A stretch of 64,000 nucleotides of DNA from Allium sativum (Eukaryota; Streptophyta; Magnoliopsida; Asparagales; Amaryllidaceae), in NCBI GenBank assembly GCA_030737875.1, contig CM060910.1, positions 250,698,427-250,762,426 on the forward strand, in the 5' to 3' direction. The position numbers and the translations under genes were made by a program. Position 1 is the first letter of the stretch, and every line of letters starts with the position of its first letter. Below are positions 20,823 to 31,996 of the stretch, piece by piece. The notes beneath the pieces are model-generated. The model worked only from the letters and a program-made list of their open reading frames with translations, did not search any database and was not told where the DNA came from.

Positions 20823-22471
20823 TAGTGACTACAAGCGACGAAAGTGACAAAAAGGCGAGAACGATGAAGATTTCTATCAATGAAGAGTTGTGGAATTGGG
20901 ATAGCTATCGGTGAGAACTTCTCACTCAAATTTCTTTTTCTTGTTATATATATATACTAGGATGCAGACGGTGCTTAGTAGCACCCGACACCCGTCATCC
21001 ACAGACCATGGATGGCTTGTTTGTTTGATTGATATGTTGTGAAAATTTGTTTGTGAAGTTGATGTGAAATAGATAATGAAATATATTCATGTGTTGAAAT
21101 AAATTAATTATAGTTAAAAATATAATTTTTAACGTGAAAGTGAATAAATAAATATTTATAAACAAATCGGCCGATTTGTTTATATACACTGATTTGACTG
21201 ATATTGATTGGGATGATAAATTTTACACATCGCCCAACTGCAAGAATAAAAATATGTGTTTGTTGATTTGAAACCCCACACGGGTGTTGGGAAGATATTT
21301 GGGTACACTAATCCCAATTATTTAATTATATGTCGATCGATTGGTCGACAGGATGTGTAAGCGTTAATTATTTATATTTGATGCTTATGCAGTTGTGTGG
21401 TGCACCTTGGATGATGGTTGATTGGTTATCGTTGCTATTATATACATGTGTTGTATGGAATCAATATAATTAACATTATATGGTGATTGATTGGGCCTTA
21501 TTCCAATCGGGAAAATAATGAATATTATAAAAGAAAATTCATGTGTTGAAAATATTCATGTGTTGAGTAAAATATTTTAATAATAAATTTTACATCTATA
21601 TCATATTTAAAATTAGAACTACTTCATGGTGGAGTCTAATTAAAAAAATCAAACGACAGATACCATGATTTTATAAAATATTTTACATAACAAAAATAGT
21701 TGTGTGTTGAAGGAAATATAGATTCATGTGTTGAATAGAAAATATATTCATTTGTTGAATAGAATAACGAAGTTTTTGAAAAATATAAAGCCGTGTTGAT
21801 TAGAGACGCGCTATTTTGTCGTGAACGATATTTATATCGATTTTATTCGTTTTATAATGAATATTGAAAAGTGATTTCAAAATTTAATATTTTGAAATGG
21901 AATTCAAATTGAATTAGATTAAAATTCAAATTGAAATTTTATTGAATCAATTTGAAATGAATTCGAATCGAATAGAAAATGAATTCGATTTGAATTGAAT
22001 AGAAAGTGAATTAGAATTTGAATTGAATAGAAAGTGAATTTGAATTTGAACTGAATAGAAATGAATTCAAATTGAATTAAATTGAAATTGAATTAAAAAC
22101 GAATTGAAATCATTTTGAATGAAATTTAAAACGAACTGAAATTGAATAGAAAGTGAATTTGAACTCGAACTGAATAGAAATGAATTCAAATTGAATTAAA
22201 AATGAATTGAAATCGTTTTGAATGAAATTTAAAATGAACTGAAATTGAATTGAATCAATTTGAAATGAATTCGAATTGAATTAAATAGAAGGTAAATTCA
22301 AATTGAATTGAATTGAAACGAATTAGAATTTGAATTCGAATTAAATACAATTGAAATGAATTCGAATTAAATTGAAATCAAATCGATTTGAAATTGAAGA
22401 TGAAGTTGAAATTGTTTTTGAAACGAATTTAAAACGATTTATAAAATTTGTTTTAAAAGGAAATCGATGAA

Positions 22472-22502
<31 letters not shown>

Positions 22503-23719
22503 TATATAATGGCCTGAATAGAACGCGCCGCGCCGCGGCAGTTCGTGAATTTCGACCATTGATTTCGAATTGACGTTGCGGGAGATCCGACCGTCGGATT
22601 CTCCTAAAACTGGAACCATTGGGTTCGTATCGAAAAGAGCTTCCCAATGAATATTAGAAATTTGAAATCTAATGGTTGGATTGGGAATTATGTCCAAATC
22701 AATTTCAGAAAAGATCGCTGTAAGTGCTGTTCGATGGCCGTTGGTGGAAATCGACTGTACGGGCCTTGATAAAATTATTAAAAATATTGATAATTTGTGT
22801 AAAATCATAAGAAATGATTTGGGAAAAATTAGGCTGAAAAATTCGGTATTTGAAAAGATAAAAATAGATTTTTATCGAAATGAACTAGTTTTGAACTAGA
22901 ATTAAAATCAATTTATTTTTGAAATAAATAAATTGAATTTGAAAGTGATTTAAAAAATAATCAATATTCCCAATACGTGAATTGGGCTGGAGTTGAATCG
23001 AAATTATCTTCGTAATATTTCGATGTTGGATTTCGTGATTATACAGATATTGTTATGGGAATTTGAAAGATATATTTTATATCGTTATTTCGAGTTCGAT
23101 ATTTGTTGGTTTCAGAATTTGATATTGAATATAAGTCGGTATATTTTCTATTCAGAGCCTTGTTTTTAATATCGAATGTGATTTGGGTTTATCGTGAATC
23201 GTGTTTTATATGACATTGGTTCTATAACCCAGTTAAAGGCAAGATGTTGATTTTTGAAAGGATTAAAACTAAGGGGAGTTCTAATGAATCTTTAATTATA
23301 TTGAAAAGTGAATTGATTATTTAAATTATCAAATCTGAAAGGTGATCGAGAATGGAGTACCACCAGTTTTGCTCCAATGCGATAGTTAAATCTTTAATTA
23401 TATTTGAACGTGAAATGGTAATTAATTTTACCGATAACACCGTGGTGTTAGGAATGGAGTATCACCAGTTTTGCTCTAGGGGATGAATAGGATGGGATTG
23501 GGAAATAAAATAAATAATTACTTCGGTGTGGTTCGCTAATCCCGACTAGTTTGAAATGATATCCAAAGGAAGATTAAAGAATAAATTTCGAAGAATTTAT
23601 CTTTGATAAAATTAATGGGAACCAATTCCCTAAGAATGTGATTTTGTGAATAAAAGAATATTCTGAATTGGAATGAGGCGTTTGTTGTGTTTGTGTAACA
23701 TTTGTTTATCATATACGTG

Positions 23720-23761
23720 GGTTATTCAGAAAGGCCGGGGTTATACCCATTCTGAATAACC
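23720..23761 (+). other. Conserved 12-bp hairpin (E3 3' LTR)
   Basis: GGTTATTCAGAA / TTCTGAATAACC, both arms identical to the 5' LTR copy. Confidence 0.65.
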
Positions 23762-24939
23762 GATTCAGTGAGATTTCGAAGATGAAGACGGTGGTTGAAG
23801 ACCGGAAGTCTTCACATCGTCTGGGTGATTACTGATGATCTCGATTGGGCTGTACACCCAAGATGAGGGAAACAGTTGGTGATCGTCCAGACGTACTTGG
23901 AGATGGATGGATATGCGAGGAAAGTGCCTCCGGTTTCGTTCAGACCCATAACGAACTTGTAAATGGATTATGTGTCTGACATTGGATTTTATTCTGTGTT
24001 GATTGATCTCTATTAAATATACATCTATTTGGCGGCGGAGAATTTATTCTCTTGCTTAACGCCCTTCTCTGAGACGTACAAGCTCAGAGGTTGTATATCG
24101 ATGGACATCAGTCGCATGGAGTGAATTGCCAGTGTGGCACGCGTAAGTGGCAATTGATCAGGGCTTCTGTTGAAAAGCAAAGTCTTGTGGTTGATGATCA
24201 AAGCACGGCCTGCGTGGCGTAGCTTTGTGTATAACGTGAATTCGCGAGCCTCACACCTCGGTATGAGTCAAAAACGGGATACGGACCCAAGGAGTGCGCG
24301 ACGTTTCTTTCTAGCTAGGGTGGTGTCAGTGACCTACCAGCCCTGATATTTATATACTTTTCACCTGTGTGGTTGTTGGATACGAGGCGCCTCGGATATA
24401 GGTCTGTAAGGACCAAGAAACGTGTGTTCAGGAATTGCCAATCCTCAAAAGTAAGAGAGGACCGGCCTCGGAGGTTCCAAAGGATTATAGTGGGGTCCTG
24501 AGGCATTGCTAGAGTGTCTCGAATCGGAGAGGAGCTTGCCCCTTGCCTCGGCTCATGACGGAATCCAATTTCCAATACGTGATATTGCGGTTTTAATTGT
24601 AGAACTAGTATGGCGACATGATAGATGGTACCCATGCCGCCTATGATTGGTATTTATGATTTGAATTGTTTTGACACTATACACTTATAATAGTATCAAA
24701 TAATGTGTTTTAAACGTATCAAGCATGCTTTGGCTGTTATAAGGGAAAACCCTATCCTCCGGCTTGCGTTGCATTGTGTGATGGGACATGGGTCTTATAA
24801 CAGCTTCATTTTTCTTTATTTAGCATTGCGTCGTTTGTTCTATGCACTGGTGTTCTTGGGAGGAAACCCATTCCGTGTTATACCGCGTGGTCCCTTGAGT
24901 TACCAAACTTTAAAACCAATATTAATAACTGTTTTAGTT

Positions 24940-24963
24940 CTCACACCAGTCACATGACTGACC
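24940..24963 (+). other. Conserved LTR hairpin (E3 3' LTR)
   Basis: CAGTC (24947-24951), loop ACAT, GACTG (24956-24960), then ACC; identical to the 5' LTR copy. Confidence 0.65.
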
Positions 24964-25322
24964 TGGAGTTTATTGTTTTAACCTAAACTCTGGGTGCCCT
25001 TATTCTCGACACGGGCAGCTAGTAGTTTTGGTTTGGCAGATTTATATTCACAGGGTCCTGATTTACAGCTGGAACGATGCTCGGAAAGCTCTGTATCCGT
25101 GTATCACTTCTAGTTGTGCTTTTGTATTATTTTCCGCTGCTATGTAATTTATTGTAATCTCTGATATTTATCGAATGTAATTTATTCATTTATACTCTGT
25201 ATATTCTTGTATCTGATGGAATTGTTGTAATAACAATGAAATGTTCTTCCGTCTGCGTTCTATTTTGTCTTGTCCTCAATTCTATCCGTGCTTTCCTTAC
25301 CGGGGAAGTTCGGGTCGTCTCA

Positions 25323-25327
25323 GGTAC
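25323..25327 (+). repeat. Target-site duplication GGTAC (right of E3)
   Basis: Directly after the LTR end TCTCA; matches 11249-11253. Defines the exact E3 insertion. Confidence 0.9.
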
Positions 25328-25494
25328 ACTACTAATGCCCGAGTAGTAACCGTCAAAGACACAGGGAGAATATATATATCATACGTGGAAGCCTCCTACT
25401 CGCCTCCGAATCAGCTACTCGTGCATCACCAGCTTACCTGTCTCTAGTCTGCTCGTGAGAGCACCCAGAGTAATAAGAAGAGACATAAAACTCT

Positions 25495-25520
25495 GGGTCA
25501 GACAAAAAGTGTGGTATGAG
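25495..25520 (-). other. Conserved LTR hairpin motif (E2)
   Basis: On the - strand TACCACACTTTTTGTCTGAC: same layout as the other LTRs but with one stem mismatch (CACAC against GTCTG). CTGACCC follows, and an acceptor-like CACGAGCAG lies about 48 nt downstream. Confidence 0.5.
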
Positions 25521-25767
25521 CGATAAGCAGCTAAACAGAACAATAACAAGTATACTAAACCATACCTGAACTTGGACCTGCAACCATAGAGTTAGCACTA
25601 CATACTGTACAACACTCTAAGATGCCACTGAATAAATGGTGTAAAGATAACATGGGTGGAGGTGTGCATGTCATAGTGATGGCAAACAAATCAAACATAG
25701 CAAGAATCCTCGCATCTCTCACTCAGTGTGTAAAGCATACGATATCCACCACTTCGATCACCCAATA

Positions 25768-26033
25768 CTTTGCTGTGATCACTCTGCCCCATGAAGTCAC
25801 AACAGCTTCACTGCACTGATCCATAGCCACTAATCCTTTGCTATGTCCACGTTGCCCCATGGAGTCGTACACACCCCACTGCACTGGCTCATAGCCTTAC
25901 CAATCCTTTACTATGTCCACTCCACCCCATGGAGTCACAACGGCTCCACTGCACTGGCTCATAGTCTTGCTATGATCACTTTGCCCCTCGAGTCATGATA
26001 ACTCTACTGCACTGATACGTAGCCCGTCATTCC
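25768..26033. repeat. About 68-bp tandem repeat, four degenerate copies (E2 LTR)
   Basis: Each unit has TTTGCTATGTCCAC, GCCCCATGGAGTC and CACTGCACTGGCTCATAG. Units start near 25768, 25837, 25907 and 25967. Confidence 0.75.
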
Positions 26034-26189
26034 GTTTCAGTGGTGAATCGAAGTTATAAACATCGACAACTTCTTAGCACACGTCCGCAGCAAAGCCCGA
26101 CCATGAAGTGAACTCATTGGTTCCCAACTGGATCCTGAGCTCTAACTTCCATTTGGACTACCTTTGCATCTCGGGTTATTGGTCATCAC

Positions 26190-26560
26190 CGGATCGGTTC
26201 GGATCTTCTGTCCTTCTTCTCTATCGGTTCGGATCGGCCTTCAGTATCCCTCACTGGATCGATTCGTGTCAAGCTTCTTCGGATCGGATCGGAGGCCTTC
26301 ACATGATGATGGATTGGCCTCCATCAGAGCACACCGGGTAGGGTCGTAGTCTCCAAGTCGCGTCGCCATACCACGTTGACAGATCGGGTCGGGGGTGCTT
26401 CTGGAGGATCGGGTCGGAGGACTCTAGGCGGTTCGGTTTGGAGAGAACACTCCTCCTGGCCAAGTACACACAGTTCATGTTCACCATCCATGGGCGGTTC
26501 GGTTCGGAGGGACTAACCACGATCGGATCGGGTCGGGCTATACGATCTGATCCGGTTTCC
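26190..26560. repeat. Dispersed GGATCGG/GGTTCGG cluster (E2 LTR)
   Basis: More than ten copies of GGATCGG, GGTTCGG or GGGTCGG in 370 bp, including GGATCGGATCGGAGG and GATCGGATCGGGTCGGG. GC-rich compared with the rest of the LTR. No protein motif or known satellite recognised. Confidence 0.6.
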
Positions 26561-26944
26561 TGCACTTTCCTGCAACTTCCAGCGACAGTTTATATGCCTC
26601 TCGACGACGTTTTCGACCATCCTAACTATTCTAATCAATCACAAAGCATACCACAAAGTCATAACAACAAATAGAAGTGACCTCAAACACCAAAACATAA
26701 ATATGATGGGTTAAAATGGATCAAACATAGCCAAAACCCCATATTTTCCCTTAAACATGTTCAAACATAATTAATGATAGGATTAGAAAAACTTAACCAA
26801 ATTAACCCAAGTTCATATCAGAGGTATAAAACATCATTTAAGAATTTATAAATATTTTTCCAGAATTTTATCATGTTTAAATTCGCTAATTAACACTAAT
26901 TACCCTTAATTAACCATAATTAGTGAGGAACTATGCAAATCACT

Positions 26945-26953
26945 CACCTTAGC
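26945..26953 (-). other. Candidate 5' splice site in E2 LTR
   Basis: On the - strand TAAG/GTGAGTG with exon end at 26948. Together with the CTGAC motif (about 25495-25500) and the downstream AG, it would give an LTR intron of about 1.5 kb (without E3). E1 is inserted at this same point in the other LTR. Confidence 0.45.
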
Positions 26954-28521
26954 CACAATTAAACCTTAGATCTGAAATAAATCTCCGATATGGTGTGAAT
27001 ACCAATGCTAAACATCAGCTCTAATCTTGATTTGGTGAAGATCTCCCTTGATTTGATGCTGCTAAGCTTAATACTTGATTAGAAAGTGATTTGGAGGTGA
27101 TTTAGAGTTGGAGGCCATTTTTAGGGTTTCTAAGAGGTAAGTGGAGGCAAGAAAACTGAAATGGAATGAAACCCTAACCCTTTTCAGCCTCCCCATAACC
27201 CTAATCCCGAAATGGGTTATGGGCCCATTCACTAATCACCCTATTTGGCCCGGTTAAGCAGTTTTCCACCTTCCAAACCTTATTTCAGCCATATCTCCCA
27301 AACGGTAAGTCCGTTTAGCTATTATGACCACTCTACGGAAAGGTAAACCATCAAACGAATCTAATGTAAGTGGTTTCAGGTCCAAATTCCTTTCCAATCA
27401 AATGTTATGGCCAAAACAAGATCATCTAGGGGTAAAACGGTCATTTAAAAATCGGCAAAAATCATGAACATGGGAAATGACCCCAATGGTCGTTTCCCAA
27501 ATCCACATGACCATACGGCTTCATATAAGAAAGAAATAAATATTATACGATCCTCCGATGCATAGAATGCGGGTTGTTACAAATAGGCATCATGATATGG
27601 TTGTAACGTAGATAAGGTTGATAAAAAGGATGGACAAGATGATTTCGTTCCTAAGTACTAAGACAATCCTACACCAACCCTCCAAGTACTAACCCCGAAG
27701 ACCGAACTCAACATCAGACTAGCACCCAAAGGACTATCCAACTCAACTAACTTGTATTTCGTTACACCGCACTTTTGCTAAGTTACACCACATTACTTAA
27801 TTGCACCGCACATCTACTAGTCTCTTTTACTCGAGGTTGATCCCTTCCCACTAGTTATACCCACATGACAAACTTGGTAGTTACTTGTACCTAGCTGCTA
27901 TCGTAGGTGCCGGCTTGCTCCTACCACCGCTAAGGTACCCTTACTCTACTCATTCGATCAGCTCCCTAAACCCCGTAGGCACCCGTGCTGACCCCACAGT
28001 GGGGTGTATCACTCCGCAAAGTGGCAACCCCGATACCAACATGAAATGCACGACCATACCTATACGATGCAACAACGTCTTACCTACCAGCCCGGACCCA
28101 AGCACGCACATGAACCCGTTGGACTTGCGTCGCCACCGCTATTCACGTTTTGACCTCTTATATTCAAGCCCAGTAAGCATGCCCCAACCCCGACCTAGTA
28201 CCGGGCCCAATTAGATACTCAAACGGGTTACTGGTTGAAACGGGTCCCCAACCGACACAAGCCTCCCACCTATGCTTGGCCCCCACTAGGTTTTTCTTCG
28301 ACTTAACCAATTTGATCTAAATGTCCATGTCTTACACATGCTACGGTTAAGTCCATGCTTACTTGCCTTATCTTATTCCTGTTAAGTCCATATTTACATG
28401 TCATAATTTACATGTCACCCCACTTAACCCTCTAACCATACCCATGTCTTATTATGGTTAGTATTCCTTAATCCATTCCTTATGACGAACGGTGCATGAC
28501 CTCCCATATTAGATCGAACAC

Positions 28522-28695
28522 TTTGTGGCCGCTGGATTTGCCGGGCGGTTTCGGGCAGTCTTACGCCACAAACCGGGTCTAACCTCGTGTCATTAACCGT
28601 TACGCCTACAATTCATTCCTTTGACCTCTCACATTAGACATCCAATTTTGACCGCTGGATTTGCCGGGAGGTTCCGGGCAGTCTTACGTCACAAT
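28522..28695 (-). other. Twin hairpins in E4 3' LTR
   Basis: TTTGTGGC (28522-28529) pairs with GCCACAAA (28565-28572). The second unit (about 28645-28695) is the degenerate pair ATTTTGAC/GTCACAAT. Same place as the E1 twin hairpins. Confidence 0.7.
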
Positions 28696-29340
28696 TGCGC
28701 CTAACCTCGTGTCAAAGGTTCATTAACATCGTATTTCACCCATACCCAATTTTCATGTCATGTGTTTCCAATTCAACATATAATCATGTTTACACTTTTT
28801 TCCTATTCCAACTTGTCATTAATTACTAATTACATATTAATTAGCCTCAATTACAAATTTTCAATTATAGGCAATTTCATCAATTCCATGTAATTCATAC
28901 CCAAATATGCCAATTTCACATATTATCCAATTATCCAAAATATCCAATAATATCCAATTTTCCATATTTCACATATCCCCAATAATCCCCATCGTTCCCA
29001 CGTATTCGCATTCACGTGTATTTTTAATATAGGCTCGAAGGTAGTGTAGATCCACAAATAAAAGGAATATGGGTAAGAAGAGAGAATCAATTCATAGAAA
29101 ATTGGAATAAAACATCACCATAAAATAAGGAGGCATATGGACTATCATTGAGGCATAATAAAAGATTCAACATGAATAAACTGATAAAAGGTATGAACTT
29201 TATATGGAAACATAGGCATATGATGACATGAATCAAAAAGGTGAAAACTTGGATGAGATTTAAATTACATACATACATATCAATCATCTTTGAAACTTCA
29301 TCATGTTACTTTTAATCCCATTATATTGTGAAAATCACCG

Positions 29341-29350
29341 TACTCACCTT
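29341..29350 (-). other. Candidate 5' splice site in E4 3' LTR
   Basis: On the - strand AAG/GTGAGTA, a full consensus donor with exon end at 29348; the 5' LTR has AAG/GTGGGTA at 37318/37317. Confidence 0.5.
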
Positions 29351-29572
29351 TCGTGGTTAAAGAATAGAATAATGCACTGAAATTGGTGTAGAAACGTTGC
29401 GGTGTTGCTGATTTATCTTCTTGAATTGTTGTAGAAGCTCTAATATTTAATTTGAGTTGAAGTTGAATACTTGAAATTTGATTTAGAGGCGGCAGCTAGG
29501 GTTTAAGAGAGAGTTTGACAGCATAATGGTGTCATAGCTAATATTTATGAATTAGGGTTAGGTCTTAGGGTG

Positions 29573-29582
29573 CATATATAGG
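29573..29582 (-). promoter_or_regulatory. TATA box, E4 3' LTR
   Basis: On the - strand CTATATATGCACC, about 225 nt before the donor site. Confidence 0.6.
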
Positions 29583-29709
29583 TGTAGGAAGTCATTTAGG
29601 CCTTAGGATTAACCCTAGAACTGATCTGGACCATCAAAAATCGTCCCAGCCCAAAGAATCGCACCATCCAGCAACCTGGCCGAACCAGGCTCGACCCCCC
29701 AAAGGGGGG

Positions 29710-29759
29710 GTCGACCCCCAGGTCGACCTGGGAGTACCCAGGTCGACACTATGGTCGAC
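29710..29759. promoter_or_regulatory. Four GTCGAC palindromes (E4 3' LTR)
   Basis: Sites at 29710, 29722, 29742 and 29754, one inside the 14-bp palindrome CCAGGTCGACCTGG. Upstream of the TATA box in - strand sense, as in E1. Confidence 0.6.
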
Positions 29760-29978
29760 CTCCCACTTGGGAGGTCGGCCTGCTCAATTTTTTTCTTCTT
29801 ATCTTCTGAGGGCCATATCTGCTTCGTCCGGACTCCGTTTTTCGAAAACTTGGACTCTATTCCATTCAGAATTCCGAGACGAACGCAATGGTGCAACCCG
29901 TTTTCCTTCATTCCTCTTTTAAAAATTAAGTGTTATTAAATTTAGTTAATTCAATCATTCAAAATTCGGGGTGTTACA

Positions 29979-29995
29979 TTCTCCCTTACTTAAAG
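29979..29995 (-). other. E4 polypurine tract
   Basis: On the - strand CCTTTAAGTAAGGGAGAA directly before TGTAACACC, preceded by GATTTTGGGGACGAAAT. Confidence 0.85.
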
Positions 29996-30552
29996 GATTT
30001 CGTCCCCAAAATCTCTAAGTCAAGAAGAACATATCCTACCATCCAATCATCCATCTACTCAACCATCAACCACAAGCAACCATTGTCCTTAAAAATTTCT
30101 AATGCTTCTCATGTACATATGCATTGTGTGTGTATATGTTCGTATACTAATGCAAAATCAGGCGGTCCACTGATTCAGTCGACCTCCTTAATGCAAATAA
30201 TGATAGTGCCATGTATCCATCATGTATGCAAAGAACCCTATACATATCATTACTACATGTGTGCACAACCATTCATTCAAATGCAACATCCACATGATAC
30301 ACATATTCGATGTACATTCATTTTACTAAATACATCCATTTATATGCAATATGCAATATGAAAGTGACTGAGCCGATCTAGTGCCTAAAGTGTGTGTATA
30401 TGCGTCCACGAGCAACCACTAGCAAACACTTGCATCCACATGCATCCACCATACATAACATGTCTCAAACACATGTTTCAACCATAGGACTACCCTATCT
30501 AAAGGTCAAAGATACTAGCGAGAGGACATACTAAAGATAGAACAAGGACAAG
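29996..30552 (-). other. E4 spacer between pol and 3' LTR
   Basis: Non-coding, rich in GTGGATGCA/TGCATGTGGA repeats; aligns with E1 1440-1960. Confidence 0.7.
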
Positions 30553-31996
30553 CTAAGCGATAAAGGAGAAATTAAAAGGCATACCCTCGAAAAGAAAAGG
30601 GTACAATGAACGTATCTTCTCTTCCGTCTCCCAAGTAGCGTCGCTCACATCATCTCCCCCTTGCATTTTGACTAGCTTGACCTCTCGATTCCTCAACTTC
30701 TTAATCTCCGACCCAAGAATGCATGTAGGAGCTTGTCGAATCATCGCATCATGCTCTACCTCCACCTCTCTAAGCAAGCTCGGCTCTACCACTTCCGCGG
30801 TCTCATGCAAGCACTTCCTTAAGTGTGATACATGGAATACGTCGTGTACACCACTAAGTCTCTCGGGCAACTCCACTCTATACGCCATCTGTCCAAGCCT
30901 CTCCTTAATAGGAAACGGCCTTACGAACCTTGGTGCCAACTTCCCAACGGACCCAAAGTGAGCAACATTCCATAATGGAGACACCTTGATAAAGACCATG
31001 TCCCCAATATCAAACTCAAAATCTGTCCTCCTCTTGTCCGCATACGATTTCTGCCTATCGTGCGCCATCTTCATCCTCCTTCGAATCAAATCGATCTTTT
31101 CCGAGGTCTCTCTAATCATATCTGGCCCAAGTAAGATCTTATCCGTAGATTCCCACCAACATGTAGGTAAACGACAAGGCCTTCCAAAAAGAGCCTCGAA
31201 AGGTGCCAAATGCTAGACTGAAAACTATTATTATATGCGAACTCCACCAAAGGAAGATGCTCCTCCCATGTACCTCCGAAGTCTAAAACACATAGCCTCA
31301 AAAGGTCTTCCAGAATACGATTCACCCTCTCGGTCCGGCCGTCCGTCTGAGGATGATATGCGGTGCTCAAACATAACTGAGTCCCTACTGCCTCTTGCAA
31401 GCTCTTCCAAAACTCGCTAGTAAAGATAGGATCGTGATCGCTCACTATGCTAGAAGGAACACCGTGCAAACGAACTATCTCTCGAATGTATACAGCGGCT
31501 AACCATGGAGCAGTCCTCTTACTCTTCAAGGGAATGAAATGGGCGCTCTTAGTAAGTCTGTCTACCATGACTCAAATTCCCGTGTTACCCTTCCTCGATC
31601 TCGGTAACCCATCAACAAAGTCCATCGAGACACTCTCCCACTTCCATTGCGGGACCTCCAATGGGTAAAGCAACCCACCGGGCTTCTTTTGCTCTGCTTT
31701 TACTTTTTGGCACACCAAGCATCTAGCGACAAACTCGGCCACATCCCTCTTCATACCGGCCCAAAAGTAAACTCATCTCATATCCATGTACATCTTGTCC
31801 CCGCCGGGATGAATGGTCATCTTCGAACGATGCGCATCATCAAGAATGGTCTTCCTCAAGTTCTCGTCTCATTGTACACAAAGTCTACCATCCCTATGTA
31901 ACCAACCCTTATCATCTTGGGTATACTTACTGAGATGGCTCGATGACTCCCCCTTATGAGCTTCTCTACCAACTCAACCAACTGTGGGTTATCTCG
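30553..31996 (-). pseudogene. pol: E4 integrase with chromodomain-like tail, broken
   Basis: Order as in E2: zinc domain (TIHPGGDKMYMDMR, then CLVCQKVKAEQKKPGG), catalytic core (MDFVDGLPRSRKG, VSDHDPIFTSEFWKSL, STAYHPQTDGRTERVN), SYADKRRTDFEFDIGDMVF, the GPF/Y-type LAPRFVRPFPIKERLG and a tail ending SDATWETEEKIRSLYPFLF, close to Tekay/Del chromodomain ends. Damage: a frame change between 31997 and about 31800, a stop before VYFWAG, a TGG to TGA stop at 31572-31574 (IWVMVDRL) and a frameshift near 31210 between QSSI and MAPFEALFG. The Asp, Asp, Glu and zinc residues are still present. Confidence 0.92.

Larger units (their letters stand above)
11254..25322 (+). mobile_element. E3: complete LARD-like non-autonomous LTR retrotransposon
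   Basis: A 14,069-bp unit with two 6,517-bp LTRs (11254-17770 and 18806-25322), a 1,035-bp internal region with primer site and polypurine tract, TG...CA ends and a 5-bp GGTAC duplication. No gag or pol motif occurs in any frame, so the proteins must come from another element. Primer site, tract and the box GAGGACGAAAAGTTTTAAG are chromovirus-like. The family recurs at 54581-64000 and, diverged, as the solo LTR at 43931. LARDs are a known class; LTRs this long with an internal region this short are at the extreme. Confidence 0.93.
18806..25322 (+). repeat. E3 3' LTR (6,517 bp)
   Basis: Same order of blocks as the 5' LTR: C-rich leader about 19720-20059, minisatellites about 20120-20822, GAATT block about 21880-22440, hairpin 23720-23761, conserved hairpin 24940-24963. 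Equal length is partly chance, since small indels cancel (for example about 18 bp present near 24825 but absent near 17285). Confidence 0.92.
25328..27581 (-). mobile_element. E2 5' LTR, main segment
   Basis: Right end TTGTTACA at 27581 is the LTR start on the - strand; 26947-27581 aligns with 5577-6210. It abuts AATAG, internal to the E4 LTR (compare 35545), so E2 inserted into the 3' LTR of E4. Contains a four-copy repeat, a GGATCGG cluster, a strong 5' splice-site-like AAG/GTGAGTG at 26948/26947 and the conserved hairpin motif. Confidence 0.9.
27582..29978 (-). mobile_element. E4 3' LTR, 5' portion (interrupted by E2)
   Basis: On the - strand starts TGTAACACCCCGAATTTTG at 29978 and aligns with 35545-37935 of the 5' LTR (roughly 95 percent by eye). 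Truncated at 27581/27582 by E2; about 490 bp of the LTR end must lie left of the window. Confidence 0.9.
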
